A stretch of DNA of 64,000 nucleotides from the NCBI GenBank assembly GCA_008828725.1, contig MEHQ01002289.1, positions 390,021 to 454,020 of the forward strand, read 5' to 3'. Below, piece after piece: positions 35,111 through 46,900 of this stretch. The position numbers and the translations under genes were made by a program. Position 1 is the stretch's first letter. The number at the start of each line of letters is the position of its first letter. Under the pieces are notes generated by a model that saw only the letters and a list, made by a program, of their open reading frames with translations, made no database searches and was not told the DNA's origin. Source of the DNA: Saccharina japonica. Lineage: Eukaryota; Sar; Phaeophyceae; Laminariales; Laminariaceae.

Positions 35111-36324
35111 TGAACGGGTTTTGCTACGGTGCGGTTCCAATCCCCGTAGGGAAAACCGTTCATAACCGCTGTTTCTCCACGGTGCACCGTATGAATAAAC
35201 CGTACAAAACCGCGGTTTCGTACGGTTTTTGCCCCTTTTCTCGGGGCACTACTGCACTAACGAAACCGCTACAGGCATCGTATGAAAAAAACGCAAAACC
35301 CGCGGGTTCGTACGGTTTTCGTGCAAGGTACGTACATATTTATTTTATATATTGTTTACTTTCCACGCAAAGTGAAGAGAGCAACAACTAACACGGGGGA
35401 GACCTTGCCCCAGGCTTCCTCCGCAACGTCGACTATTTCACGACGAACTGTGCCGACTAATAGCGCCGTCGCGGCCGGAGGAGGGCAGGTCGCGGCGGCT
35501 TCCTATAGTGCAGGCCCCAGCATAGAACCGACGGCAGGGTGGGGGGCCAAAGCTGCACAGGCGGCCGACTGCTGACCAGCTGCGGACTGCGCAACACTGA
35601 CTGGCTGCGGGCTCCGGGGCACCGGCTGCGGGCTGCGGACCGGATGTGCTTGTAGCTTGCACCTCTTCGGCTGGGGAAGGCTGCGCATCCGCAAGTTCCG
35701 TACCGGTAGTAGCTTTTCACGCCCCGGTGTGGTGGTGTCGGCGGTGGGGTGTGGCGATGTGTGGCAAAGCAGCTTTGCTGGCGTGCACGCGTCGCTTTGG
35801 CACGCATTTCTGGGTTCCCTGTGTTCTTGCGTATTTGTGTATTTGTGTAATTGTATATTTGTGCATTTTCTATTGTTTCGTACTTTTGTATTGCTCAGTT
35901 TTTACATATATCCAATTTCAATATTTTTTCGGATAATTTATAAATAATAAATATACGTATAGATTAGCTGATAAAAAAGAAATAATTATTAAGAATAAAT
36001 TAATACGTACCTGGTATGAAATATGAAATACGTACATATATACTCCGAATATATAAGTATACCACGTATATAATTCAACTTTTTTGCATTTTAACGTCAA
36101 AAATAAAAAATAATAATCAAAATATGAAATACCATAAGATCAACCAAGCTAGCGGGAGCACTTTTGACACGAAACCGAGCAGAAATCGCCATAAACCGTG
36201 CGAAACCGTGACCCTATAGCACCGTTCCGCGGTCGATGGAACCGCGGTTTGTATACGGTTTCAAGTTAACCGCACCGTTAAATAACCGATCTAACGGGTT
36301 TTGGCACCGTATCTTGATGCACAC

Positions 36325-36715
36325 GGTGCGGTGCGGTTTCTATGACATTCCTACGGTGCGGTTCGGTGCGGTTTTAAGAAATCGAGAATCTTACGGTGCG
36401 GTTCGGTGCGGTTTTCAGATATTGAAAATCCTACGGTGCGGTTCGGTGCTGTGATATTTCCTACGGTGCGGTTCGGTGCTGTTTTCAGAAATCGTAAATG
36501 CTACGGTGCGGTTCGGTGCGGTTTTCAGATGTCGTGAACCCTACGGTGCGGTTCGGTTATATTTTGTTTCCTACGGTGCGGTTCGGTGCGGTTTTCCGAT
36601 ATCGCAAAACCTACGGTGCGGTGCGGTGCGGTTTTCAAGAGGGCAAACATCCTACGGTGCGGTTCGATGCGGTTAACCGCACCGAACCGCACCGAACCGA
36701 TAGGAAAAACCGCAC
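36325..36715 (+). repeat. GCGGTTCGGTGCGG minisatellite, right array
   Basis: Same unit and same orientation as the left array. The last about 50 bases switch to the reverse complement (AACCGCACCGAACCG) just before the terminal inverted repeat. Confidence 0.85.
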
Positions 36716-36821
36716 CGTAAAGAACCCTGGTATATCCGAGTGTACCGGAGTACGTATAATATACCGGTATTCTTCCACTCCAGAGTGTTACTGGAGCTTA
36801 TCCTGTGACCACGGACTCCTA

Positions 36822-36950
36822 TTACGGGTGACCATAGTAAATACTAGTAAATAGGACCTACGGTACACACTTTAACCTACATATTTATTATAGACCTATT
36901 TTTACTAATAATATGTGGTCCTATTTACTATGGTCCCCCACAATATGTAG
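36822..36950. mobile_element. Short TIR MITE, family M1 copy 1
   Basis: The left end is ACGGGTGACCATAGTAAAT and the right end is an imperfect reverse complement (ATTTACTATGGTCC then CCCAC). Internally TAGTAAATAGGACCTACGG and GGTCCTATTTACTATGG also pair. A related copy lies at 48797-48921. Its coding capacity is nil. Confidence 0.7.
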
Positions 36951-37339
36951 ATTATTGGTAGTGAGTTAATGTGAGAACATCAACTACTGCTTGTATGTAC
37001 AGGGTACGACTCGACTGCGAGGAGAAACACAACACAGCAAGCAGCAGTTGTTCCCGTGAAAAAGTACCGTCGCAGCTTTCAAAGATGACTATCAACCACT
37101 CAATCGGCCGTACTCACAGCTCACCTATTTGAAACAAAATTATTTTTCAAAAAGCCGTTACACAGAGAGGTGCAGGAAACAAGTCAGTGTCGTCTGTACC
37201 AACCTGGTGTGCTGCATGCTCAACCCAAAGCAGATACCGGTGCCATGCTACTCGTACGAATTACGAGTAGACCCATGGGTATGGAAGAGCAATGCGGATA
37301 CGCATGACGAAGTTATTTTTTTTGTCGCTCCGCGTCAGA

Positions 37340-38010
37340 TTCCTATTTCCATCTTGAGATGGCTTGGACGTCGGTATCATGGGAACGCAGCTCAGCTGTT
37401 TGTGTCTTTGTTCCTTTTGTTTTTTTGTACGGCGTCCTGTGCAAGGCCTCGTCCTGTGCAAGGCCTCGCCTTCTCGACCAATGGCAAGAACTGTTGGTTT
37501 GGGACACGAGGACTGCCTCTGAACTCTGTGACTTGGGTGCAGGCGTTATATCATAGGAGGAAGCTGATTCGTGAGGTATAAGGGCTTTCACTTTGGCCCA
37601 CATAACTCCCCAGGCGGAAGAGGCCTCGTATTGTCGGGTCGTGAGCGGGGCACGCGTCGCTCGTGCACTTTGAGAGGGTTGGCTCTTTGTCGCCTTCAAA
37701 TCCCAGGTCCCACAAGTCTGGATCAAACTCCTCTATTCCCACGCCCGAACTGCCCAACACCGGCTCTTCGCGAACACTGCGGCCATGCTGTGCCTCATCG
37801 TCTGCAAGTGGGACAACGTGGCGGCACCCGTAGCCATGAGTGCCACTTCCGTGGTGCTATCGTCACGAGGCATAGTCGATTTGAGACACCCACACAGACG
37901 CGACTACTGCCTGTTATACGTACGTACGGTGCGACGGAACCCCTTCGACGGCATTCTCATGGGCTTTCGAAACCTTCGGATGTCGCCCTTCGGATGTCGC
38001 CCTGACATCC
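37340..38010 (-). pseudogene. Possible decayed coding sequence, unknown
   Basis: On the minus strand, adjacent frames give protein-like stretches in consecutive order: a segment around ATLSHLQTMRHSMAAVF near 37790, one around GIEEFDPDLWDLGFEGD near 37720, and one around SSAWGVMWAKVKALIPHE near 37600. Frame changes separate them. This pattern resembles a frameshifted gene or retroelement gag remnant, but I cannot assign a family. Confidence 0.3.
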
Positions 38011-38139
38011 GAAGGCGAAGACACCATTTTGGCCATTTCGGAATGCTAGTCGGCGTTACTTCCGGACTTTTTCCCTACATCACTGTATATACATCGGATC
38101 TTTCTAGCAAAATACACGCTGGGGTTGGCATTTTATAAC

Positions 38140-39640
38140 ATCGTTGTTCTTCCATACCCGTTGATCGTAGTTGTGCCGGTAAGAGTATAATGTAAGGTTG
38201 GCACGGCCCGGGGCTTTTTTTCGCGCATCCCCTCATGCTTCAAACAATGGAGGCTCTCGTGCGGATGGGAGAGAAGTTTAATTTTCTCGTGTGGGGTTTG
38301 GCCTTTGCAGACAGCGATAGCATGTATAATATCTAGGTATATGAATATACCCCTGATTTCGGTACCGAATCTCGGACGTAAGCATGGTTGTTGTGTATTA
38401 TTGCGATTTACGCATATGCAATAAAAAGGAGATCGTAGGCTTTGGGCTATGACCTCACCCTTGACCTTTTTACTACTACAGCAGTACTGTGTGTTGTTTT
38501 CACATTTAACCGTTCTTTCTACATCCCCAACTTCATGCAATACACCCAGTGTCTGTCCTGATTCCTATTCATACTCGTAGTCCTAGAGAAATGTTAATTG
38601 TGTGGTCACAAGACTGCGAGACAGAGAAAAAACAAGACAAAAAAAAACGCAAATTAATGGGGGTAAAGCAAGTGCAATGTCAAGGTACCGGGTACGAGAA
38701 CACAAAGACACAAGCCATGCCGGGAAAGTAAGAACATAAACATATGTATCCCACACTAATTCCAAGTGTTTTCTCCCCACAAAGGGGGTGCAATCCTAAT
38801 AAGCCGCGTGCCTAAAGGTGCCTAGAGGGGTAATAGCCCATAGATCGCTGGCGCCGGTTGCCCCAAGAGATCATGCTTGGAAAAGACAAGGACTTCTGGG
38901 TATTATACCGCCTCTCGTGAGAGGGAAAAGAGAAAGAGAGCCCGAAGCCTGTAACAACGACCGGAGATCCCTCACGGTGCGTAGCCAACCCTTTTTGGGT
39001 AATAATTCCAGAAAAAGACGTACCAGGTACTAGGTAGGCAATAGGGGCACACGGCGGCCGAATCGAGCACGGTCTCTTGTACGTGTGGTGTGTAGAATGT
39101 GAACTACGGCGTACTGCTGTCGTTGTGCTCGTGTAAAAAATGTTGCCAATTGAGTGACGGCGTATTGTCCCGCGGCATGTAGATCCTCTGATTTCGCATG
39201 CGGGATGCGGAGACCCCGGCACGTGGGCTGTGTGAAATGTCCGCCCTCCAAGGGATGAGCAACGAAACACATATAATATCAGACTGAAAACCCTCGCGAG
39301 TCTAGAGAAATATTGTGAAATTGAGGCTGCACACCGGTAGTATCCCGAGAAAAACTTGCGCAAAAATGGCTCCGGTTTGACGAAACTCTGTCGCCCTTCG
39401 TACGATGCCCCTCACCCATTCAAGCACCCCCCGATGTTTAGACACAAATCAACAGCTTCGATGCAACAAAGCATTAGTCCCACGTCCCGCTTCCGCTCCC
39501 CTCTCTTCCCCTCTTTCCCTTGCCGCCCTGTCTTATTTTGCGTTACGCGCCGCCCGACCATGATCAACCCTCCCCCTATGCAAGCATCCATCAAATGTTT
39601 AGTAAACCCAGTACTTCGAGGCAGTAAAACGTTCTGCCCG
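38140..39640. other. Intergenic upstream of the SET gene
   Basis: Repetitive but gene-free. A member of the R3 dispersed repeat lies at about 38490-38640, with TTCACATTTAACCGTTCTTTC and TGTGGTCACAAGACT segments. No exon encoding a transit peptide for the downstream gene was identified. Confidence 0.4.
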
Positions 39641-39647
39641 CCCCCGC

Positions 39648-39775
39648 TTCGCGCTTGGTGCAAGCAATGTCTGCGTGGCAGGTGAAAACCCGACGTGCTC
39701 CGCCCTCGGCATTGTAGGGATGCGAGGGTCTATGGTCATACGCTTACGGCCATGCATGACACGAGTACACCCCCC
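39648..39775 (+). repeat. Dispersed repeat family R1, copy 2
   Basis: Contains CGCTTCGCGCTTGGTGCAAG, AATGTCT, then GATGCGAGGGTCTATGGTCA and CGGCCATGCATGACA, colinear with 44213-44412. It ends just upstream of the first recognised exon of the SET gene. Confidence 0.65.
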
Positions 39776-39826
39776 CCCCTCCCCCCGTCCTGCCCGTTGT
39801 TTTCCTTGTCTTGACGTGGAGATCAG

Positions 39827-42800
39827 ATGTCAGGACTAGGCGGGATGGCGCCCCAGGACGCACGGGTCGCCGAAAACAACGCCCTGAAAGAGTGGATGGG
39901 GGAGAACGGAGTGTGGGTTTTTGACAAGAGCGATTGGGGAGTTGCGCCGCACGCACTGTCTGTGGCGGTAAGCTTTTCCCTCCTTTGGCCTCCCAGAGAT
40001 GCAGCCAAACGAATGATTTTGCCTCCCAGAGATAGCGACCAAACGGATGGTTTGGCCTCCCACAGAAAGCGACCAAACGAATGATCTGGTCTCCTAGGGA
40101 TGGCGATTAAATGAATAATGTGTTTTTTTTTTAAACCTCCGCCGGATTCCTAAAAATTAGCTCAAGACCTTATGCCAATGGGAAAGCGATGCTTGAAATA
40201 TTTCCCTGGAATTTTCAGGCTGAAGGTCCGCTCGTACCGCGGCTGTGGGAAGAAAGGGAAAAACGTTTGATTTTTTTCTCTTTTATTTTCAAACGGCTGC
40301 AGGCGGCGCAATTTGCTTTTTCTCATTGCAAATCGTTAACACCCTGATAAAAATCAGCTCGTGCGATGATAGACCTTCGATCTCGACATAGACTCAGCCC
40401 ACGGCCAACCCGCTTCGTGTCGGGCAAGGCCAACGAGTGTAGATGGCGGCCTCGAAGGTGTAAGGTGGATCCATGGTCTAGGGAGCGGGAGCTTGCCGGC
40501 GGCATCCTACGCTCTTCTCCCAAACCCGAAGAAAACCCTATTTTTTGCCATTTGAGACGGATAGAGAAATTTTGTCATATGTTTTATGCACACCAGCGGC
40601 CAAGTGTTTATTTATCATACGCCTGGCCAGCGCCCGCCACATATCACCGGCCATCGTGTGAACACGGCGACCCTAGGGTGGGTCGGAGCCTCTGACGAGC
40701 GCACCGCGTTCAGAATTCATGACGCAGTCGTTGGTTTTGTCGATCCATGTCTGTCGAGGACTCGGAATCTCGCCGCTACGAACTAACATCCGCCTGAGTT
40801 TTTTTAAGCCGATCTTGTCCCAACATCGGCCCCAGAATTGCCTTTTTCGGGCTTTTGCAAAAGTTGGGAACATTCCGTTTCAAGAATCGGTCCCATAGCA
40901 AGCTTGTTCTGGAAAATTCTGGCGGGGATCTTTGGAATTCAAACTTTTTATGGCAACATCGTTTTCCCATTGGCATAGGTCCAAGGTCACCACACTTCCA
41001 CATTTTTGAAGCACACATCGGATAGGTAATCGATTCCCACCTGCTGATCTTGATACTTGAGGGAAGCCATATTTGTGATTTGTACGGTCTACAGTGGGTC
41101 ATGTTTATCTGCATTGGGTGGTAGCAATATAACAATCTGCGTGATCTATGTAAGAATTTATTCCCTAAGTTGGATCTGCACTACACAGATCGTGGACAAC
41201 ATATCATAACGGCAGGTTAGGGATCTAGATGATTTATCTGTAGATGATTTATCTGTAGATAATTTATCTGTAGATGATACATACATCTGCACATGATCTA
41301 TCTGTAGATCATCTGTCCGAAGTGTGCATGGTTGGCCTTGTCAACCGTCTACGAGTACATGGCACGAGCGTGCGGCAGCACGAGCGTGCGGCAGCACGAG
41401 TCTTCGTAGAAGAGTTCAGGGGGAGCTGTTTGATACCATACGGGCGGTATACATGGCGTGTTTGCCTACGAATCCAGGAACGTGTGAAGGCAAACCACGC
41501 GAACACCGATCGTACGCTTCCGGAAAAGCACGCGCACAAGGCGCCCGTTCTGTAGCGGTGCTTGCAACGGCACTCGTAACGGCACTCGTAACGGCACTCG
41601 TAACGGCACTCGTAACGGCATTCGTAACGTCATTCGTAACGACACCCGCGCCGGCACTTCACCCGTAACGACACTCATATATAGCGACCTTCGTACCGGC
41701 ATTGTAACGGCATTCGTAACGACATTCGTAAGAACACTCATACCCGCACTCGTCTTGGCCTTCGGAACGGCACCCGTAACGCTACTCGTAACGGCACCCC
41801 GTAACGGCACTCGTATTGAAGTTCATAACAGCACCCAGTGGCGGCACTCGTAACGGCATTTGCAAAACGGCGCTTGTATGTCGGCAGCTGAAACGGAACA
41901 ATCCGCGTGTCGACGTATGACGCATGCTATGATACAGGTGGACACGGTGGACGAGAGCGAGAACGAGACCGCGGGGAGAGGCATGATCTCCAACCGAGAT
42001 ATCAAGGAGGGGGACGAACTGTTCACCCTGCCCCTTGACCTCCTGCTCACCAAGGACGCTGCGAAGAAGGTATGACACCCACAGGCAAAGCGATGCAAAA
42101 GCAAAGCGAAGCAAAGCGAAGCAAAGCAAGCGATTGAGCGGGCGGGGTGCGTGTGCGGTGCGGTGTGGTGTGGTGGAGTGCGGTGAAGTGCGGGGCGATG
42201 CGGGACAATGCGGGGTGATGCGCGACGATGCGGGGCGATGCGTGGCGGGCACAATGTGGTGCGGGGCGGGGCGGGCCGAGCCGGGCTGGGGCGATGCGGG
42301 GTGATGCGGGGTAATGCGGGGCGGGGCGTGGCGGGTACGATGCGGTGCGGTGCAATGCGGTGGGACGTGGTGTGGTATGGTGTGGTGTGGTCCGGTCTGA
42401 TGCAGAATCTCCTAACGGATCTCTCCCAACGGATCTCTCGCAACGGCTCTCTCGCAACGAATGTCTTCGCAGGCGTTTGGAGCGGACGTTATTACGGAGG
42501 GGCTGTCGGAGTACATCGCCATTGCCCTCCTGCTGGTGTCGGAGAGGGCGAAGGGGGAGGACAGTTTCTGGAGCAGTTACATTGGAGTCCTGCCTTCGGT
42601 GGCAGATGTGAGCACACGTAGTCAAGAAGTATTCATGTTATTTTAATGGCATATGAATGGAGGTCTATTGATAATGATGCGGCTACTGGAAGGGGTTACT
42701 AAGGATGGGGGCGAGATAACCGTAAAAAAAGTTTCCAGGTCGGAAAATATCGCTGTTGGTGGCATTGTTTTGATATTTCGATGTTTTGATGCTTTGATGA

Positions 42801-43869
42801 TTTGTGTTTTGGTAGTTTGATGGTTCGAAGTTGTGTAATAGCTCGTTAGGTTCGGCCGCATCGTGGGCGATGTTCTGCTTGTTTTGCTCTGTTTTGTATC
42901 GCCACTGTGGCGATCGTCGAAACAAACTATTTTGCAGTATATGCCGCCACCCTCGCAAGGCCACCGGCGACCCTGAACGATAGTATAGATGTACCTTGTA
43001 CGTATGTAGGGGTGTTGGTTTGTTCCGCGTTTTCTCTTTTTTGTTTTGCTTATGAAGTGTACTTTTGTTTTTCTGTTTTCTTGTTTTTCTCTTATTTGTT
43101 CTTTCGCTCTTTTGTTATTTTGTTATTTTGTTATTTGTTCTTTTGTTTTTTGTTCTTTTGTTCTTTTGTTCTTTTGTTCTTTTGTTCTTTTGTTCTGTTT
43201 TTTTGTTATTATGTTATTGTGTTATTTGGTTCTTTTGTCTTTTTGTTATTTTGTTCTTTTGCTCTTTTATTGTTACGAAAAAACCGTCACATCAGCCGCC
43301 GTATTTTAAAGTGAACTAACTGAAGGTTTCTCAACCGATTGCCCGCGAAAACGAGAAACACGGCCAGATCCCGATACGATGTATCAAGCAACTCTCTTTC
43401 GTTTTTGATCGCACAAGGTGTACCCGACTTACCTCTGGGCGGAGGAAGACCTTGACCTGCTCAACGGATCTCCCGTGATCGCCGCCACGGAGTCGATGAG
43501 ACGGAAGCTAGAAAGCGAGTATGCTACCGTCGAGAAAGACTTGCTCGACAAGTTCCCCAAGGTATATATTGTGGTTGTTGTTGGACGCATGGTACGTCTG
43601 AGGGTGGTCTATACCTCAATCGAGAACTGTTTCTGAACGAAAACAAACGTGCTACTCGATGAGCAATTCCGTGACCTTAAGTAAAAATCGAAAAATAGTG
43701 CGACACAAAAGTTCAATTCCGACGATTTTGGACGATAAGGAGCCCCGTCATTCCGGAAGAATTTCAGCCAAATTGTGCTGCGAATGCCTCTATCGTAGCA
43801 CGCGTCGTTGCTGGTGCTGTAGTTGATGCGTATTGTTTGTCGTTGATGCCACTAGATATGGCTGTTGTT

Positions 43870-43966
<97 letters not shown>

Positions 43967-46900
43967 AGTGTTGTTGCCGTTGTTGTGGTGTTGTTTTCGT
44001 TGTTTTTGTTCTCCAAAGTGTACACCCCTGAGTCGTTTCAGGAAATGAGGAGGCGGAGGCGGGGGGGGAGGCGTAGGTAGATGAACACCCGAGACGTAGA
44101 GGGCAAGGCCGTGATCCTTGAATAGTAGTCTACTCATACAGGATTTTTTTTTTCCTAGAATCCTGTTGCTGTTTCGTGAAACTGGCGGTACCTTCTCCCC
44201 CCCTCTTAAAAGTCCGCCTCACAAGCGGTTCATAGCAGATTGCAGCTCACCCTTCATGCGACTCGCCGAAAACCTCATGGCGCTTCGCGCTCGGTGCAAG
44301 CAATGTCTTCCTGGTCGATAAAAACCCGATCTGCTCCGTCCCAGCATGGTGCGGGTGCGAGGGTCTATGGTCATACGACTACGACCATGCATGGCATGAG
44401 TATCATGCACCCGCCTTCCCCCCGTTCCCTCCAAGCTTCGCCCTTTGGTCTGGTGTGTATTTCCGTTCTGAAAAAAAACAAGAACAAATTTGTGTGTCCG
44501 CTGTCGGGTGTTGCTCCAGATCTTGCCGAGGGAAATACAAACGTACGAGGCGTTTCAGTGGGCCTTCGCGATGCTGTTTTCGAGGTGGGGCCGTCTTTTT
44601 TTTTCGTTACGTATCGTGTTTTTTTCTTGCGAGAGAAAAATTTAACAAGCGGGGCAACTCGATCCAGGATACTCTCCCCCCCTGCCCATGATAGAAAACG
44701 CACGTACACTACTGTAATATGTACAGTACGTAGGACAGAATGGTCAGTCAGTAGTACCGCTTTTTTGGTTCGCCACCAGCTAAGGGAGATTTGGTTTGGG
44801 AGACTGTCTAGGAGTATCAGTGTCGGGTTATCGTTTGTGTGCGCTCTCCGCTTGCGTTTTCATGCGTTATTCGCTCGGCTCTGAAGACGGGGGGCGGGTC
44901 TTGCTCTGTCCAGTTCGTTGAACGATGCTGTCCTGTCCTGTACCGTACCTTGTACCGTACTGTGCTGTACTGTACCGCACTGGACTGCTGTACGGTCGGT
45001 ATGGCTACGGTACGGTACCGTCCTGTGCTGCCTGTGCTGTGCTCTGCTTTGCGGTGTTGCTTTACTGCACTGATGTACTGTACTGCTGCTCTGTACTGCT
45101 GCTGCTGTATTGTACCAGGTATGCCACGGCACAACTAATATGTATTCGTCCTACTGCTGTAGTACTGTACCTTGTATGTCACTGATCTTACGCCACTGCT
45201 TATACGCCACTGCTGTTCGCCACACGCGTATGCCACTACTTGTTGCAGAGCGATCCGATTGGGCGGTCTTAGCACCGGCGAGGCTGTGGCGCTGGTTCCG
45301 TACGCGGACCTGTTCAACCACAACCCTTTCGCGAACAGCTACATCGACGCGCGACAGTCAGGGTTCTTCACGAAGACAGACGAGGTCGTGGTCTACGCGG
45401 ACCGCTCTTATAAGAAGATGGAGCAGGTGCGATTGGTCGATCATGCGATGCTTACTGATTGGGTGTTTTTTTGTTGTTGCTTCTTGGTCCGTCTGTCCGT
45501 CGGTCGGCCGGCCGGTCGGTTTATGTTACAGAGCTAGAGCTCTATTAGTAGCGTTATACGTCTGTCCGTCGGTCGGCCGGCCGGTCGGTTTATGTTACAG
45601 AGCTGGAGCTCTATTAGTAGCGTTATAGGAGCGTTATAGTCCCTCTGGCAGGGCTTTGTAATAGCACTGCAGTCGGTCGCCCAGATGGTCTAGTGATACC
45701 CTCGAATGCTACTAGGAGTTGGTTCTGGGGTTCGAGTCTCACGTGAGTTTGTTTGCAAAAACAAATAACAAACGGAATCAACTGCTGAGAGTGCCTAAGT
45801 AGTAGCGTGGGTAGGTGCAAATCGATGCGAGTTGGCGAGGGAGGAAAGGGTTGAAGTTTTCTCGCGATAAAAATGCAAGGCACGAACCGTAGTGGGGGAG
45901 GTGGGAGAAGCGCCTACTTTTGTGACCCCGGATCTGAGTTAGGACTAGGAAGGAGAGAGAAAAGAAGGGCGAAGATAATAAATGGGATGAAAAAAAAAGG
46001 TGCTTTGTCGAGTTTTTGGAGTTTTGGGGTGGTTGGTTGTTCTTTGGTTTGATGATAACAGTCACGGCTCGAGTGTGAGGTATTTGTCGTTTTTTGGCGT
46101 TTTGGGTTTGTTGGTTCGTTTATTGGTTTGACGGTTACGATTCTGTTCCTATTAATATTATTAATAATAGTTATTTGTTATTTGTCGTTTTTTGGTGGTT
46201 TTGGGTTGGTTGATTGTTCGCTGGTTGGTCGGCTTGGCGGTTACGGCTCTATTACCAGGGGTGACTGTACAGTAATCAGAGCCCACGATGGACCGAAGCA
46301 AGAACCATATATATCCGCGTACGCTTACTTAAAACACCATATGTCGTTCTGATTTCTATGTTCCATCCATAATAGTGTTATTCTATTAATAGGCCGTTGT
46401 CAGTTTTTTTGCGTGTTTGAATTGGTTGATTGATCGTTGGTTGGATCGACGGTTGCGGCGCTACTGGTAGTTTTCTGTTATTAGGGTCGTTCTTATCGAG
46501 CAACTTTTTTCCAAAATTTCCAAAAAAACAAATTTAAAAAAAAAACAGGATTTATTTGGAAATTTGGAATTTTAACAGAGGGCAAAATATTTGGAAGGCT
46601 TCGCATTCCAATATTTGGAAAAGCAAATTGGAAAATTTGGAAGTCTTAAAAATTGCGCGAAAAAAATATTTGGAAATTTTGGAAAAAAAGTTGCTCGATA
46701 AGAACGAGCCTTAGTATTAGTTATTTGTCGATATTTTGGAGGTGTGGGGTTTGTTGATTGGTTGGTGCTTTGTCAGCTTTTGGGGTGTTGATTGGTTGGT
46801 TGATTGTATAATACGTAAATGCGCCTGATGATTTTCTTTCTAGGGCGTTGAGTTGGTAGGTTGTTCTTTGTTCGGTTGGTTTGGCAGTTGCGGCTCTAAT

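Larger units (their letters stand above)
34585..36729. mobile_element. hAT-like non-autonomous element made of tandem arrays
   Basis: The left end reads CAGGGTTCTTTACGGT and the right end is its reverse complement, giving a 16-bp terminal inverted repeat with the CAGGG start usual for hAT elements, flanked by 8-bp near-identical duplications. Just inside each end is an array of CTACGGTGCGGTTCGGTGCG units. The left array (34650-35110) and right array (36325-36670) have the same orientation. The middle, 35115-36300, holds GGTTT/AACCG-rich sequence, a GC-rich patch at 35400-35800 and an AT-rich stretch at 35880-36130. No transposase is recognisable, so it would need one supplied in trans. Confidence 0.8.

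Noticed and set aside
34617..35113. Overlapping ORFs with repeated VRFGAVF peptides
   Set aside because: Translation of a minisatellite whose unit length keeps frames open; no start context and no sequence beyond the repeat.
34650..36670. CRISPR-like appearance of regularly spaced repeats with variable tails
   Set aside because: Eukaryotic context, short degenerate variable tails, same arrays inside a TIR/TSD-bounded element, and no cas genes.
41823..42443. 206-residue minus-strand ORF rich in HRTAPH
   Set aside because: Shadow of the GATGCGGGG arrays in intron 2 and of exon 2 of the SET gene.
44015..44041. Alternative SET-gene exon encoding VYTPESFQ
   Set aside because: It resembles the TYEAFQ start of exon 5 but has no GT donor after it, whereas 44520-44584 joins both neighbours in phase.
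44340..44400. 5S rRNA gene suggested by GTCTATGGTCATAC in the R1 repeats
   Set aside because: Only the first about 15 bases resemble a 5S 5' end; the internal control region and 3' stem are missing in all copies.
45675..45750. A functional tRNA gene
   Set aside because: Box A and B are present but acceptor and T stems do not pair and no clear anticodon arm is seen; better explained as a SINE head.
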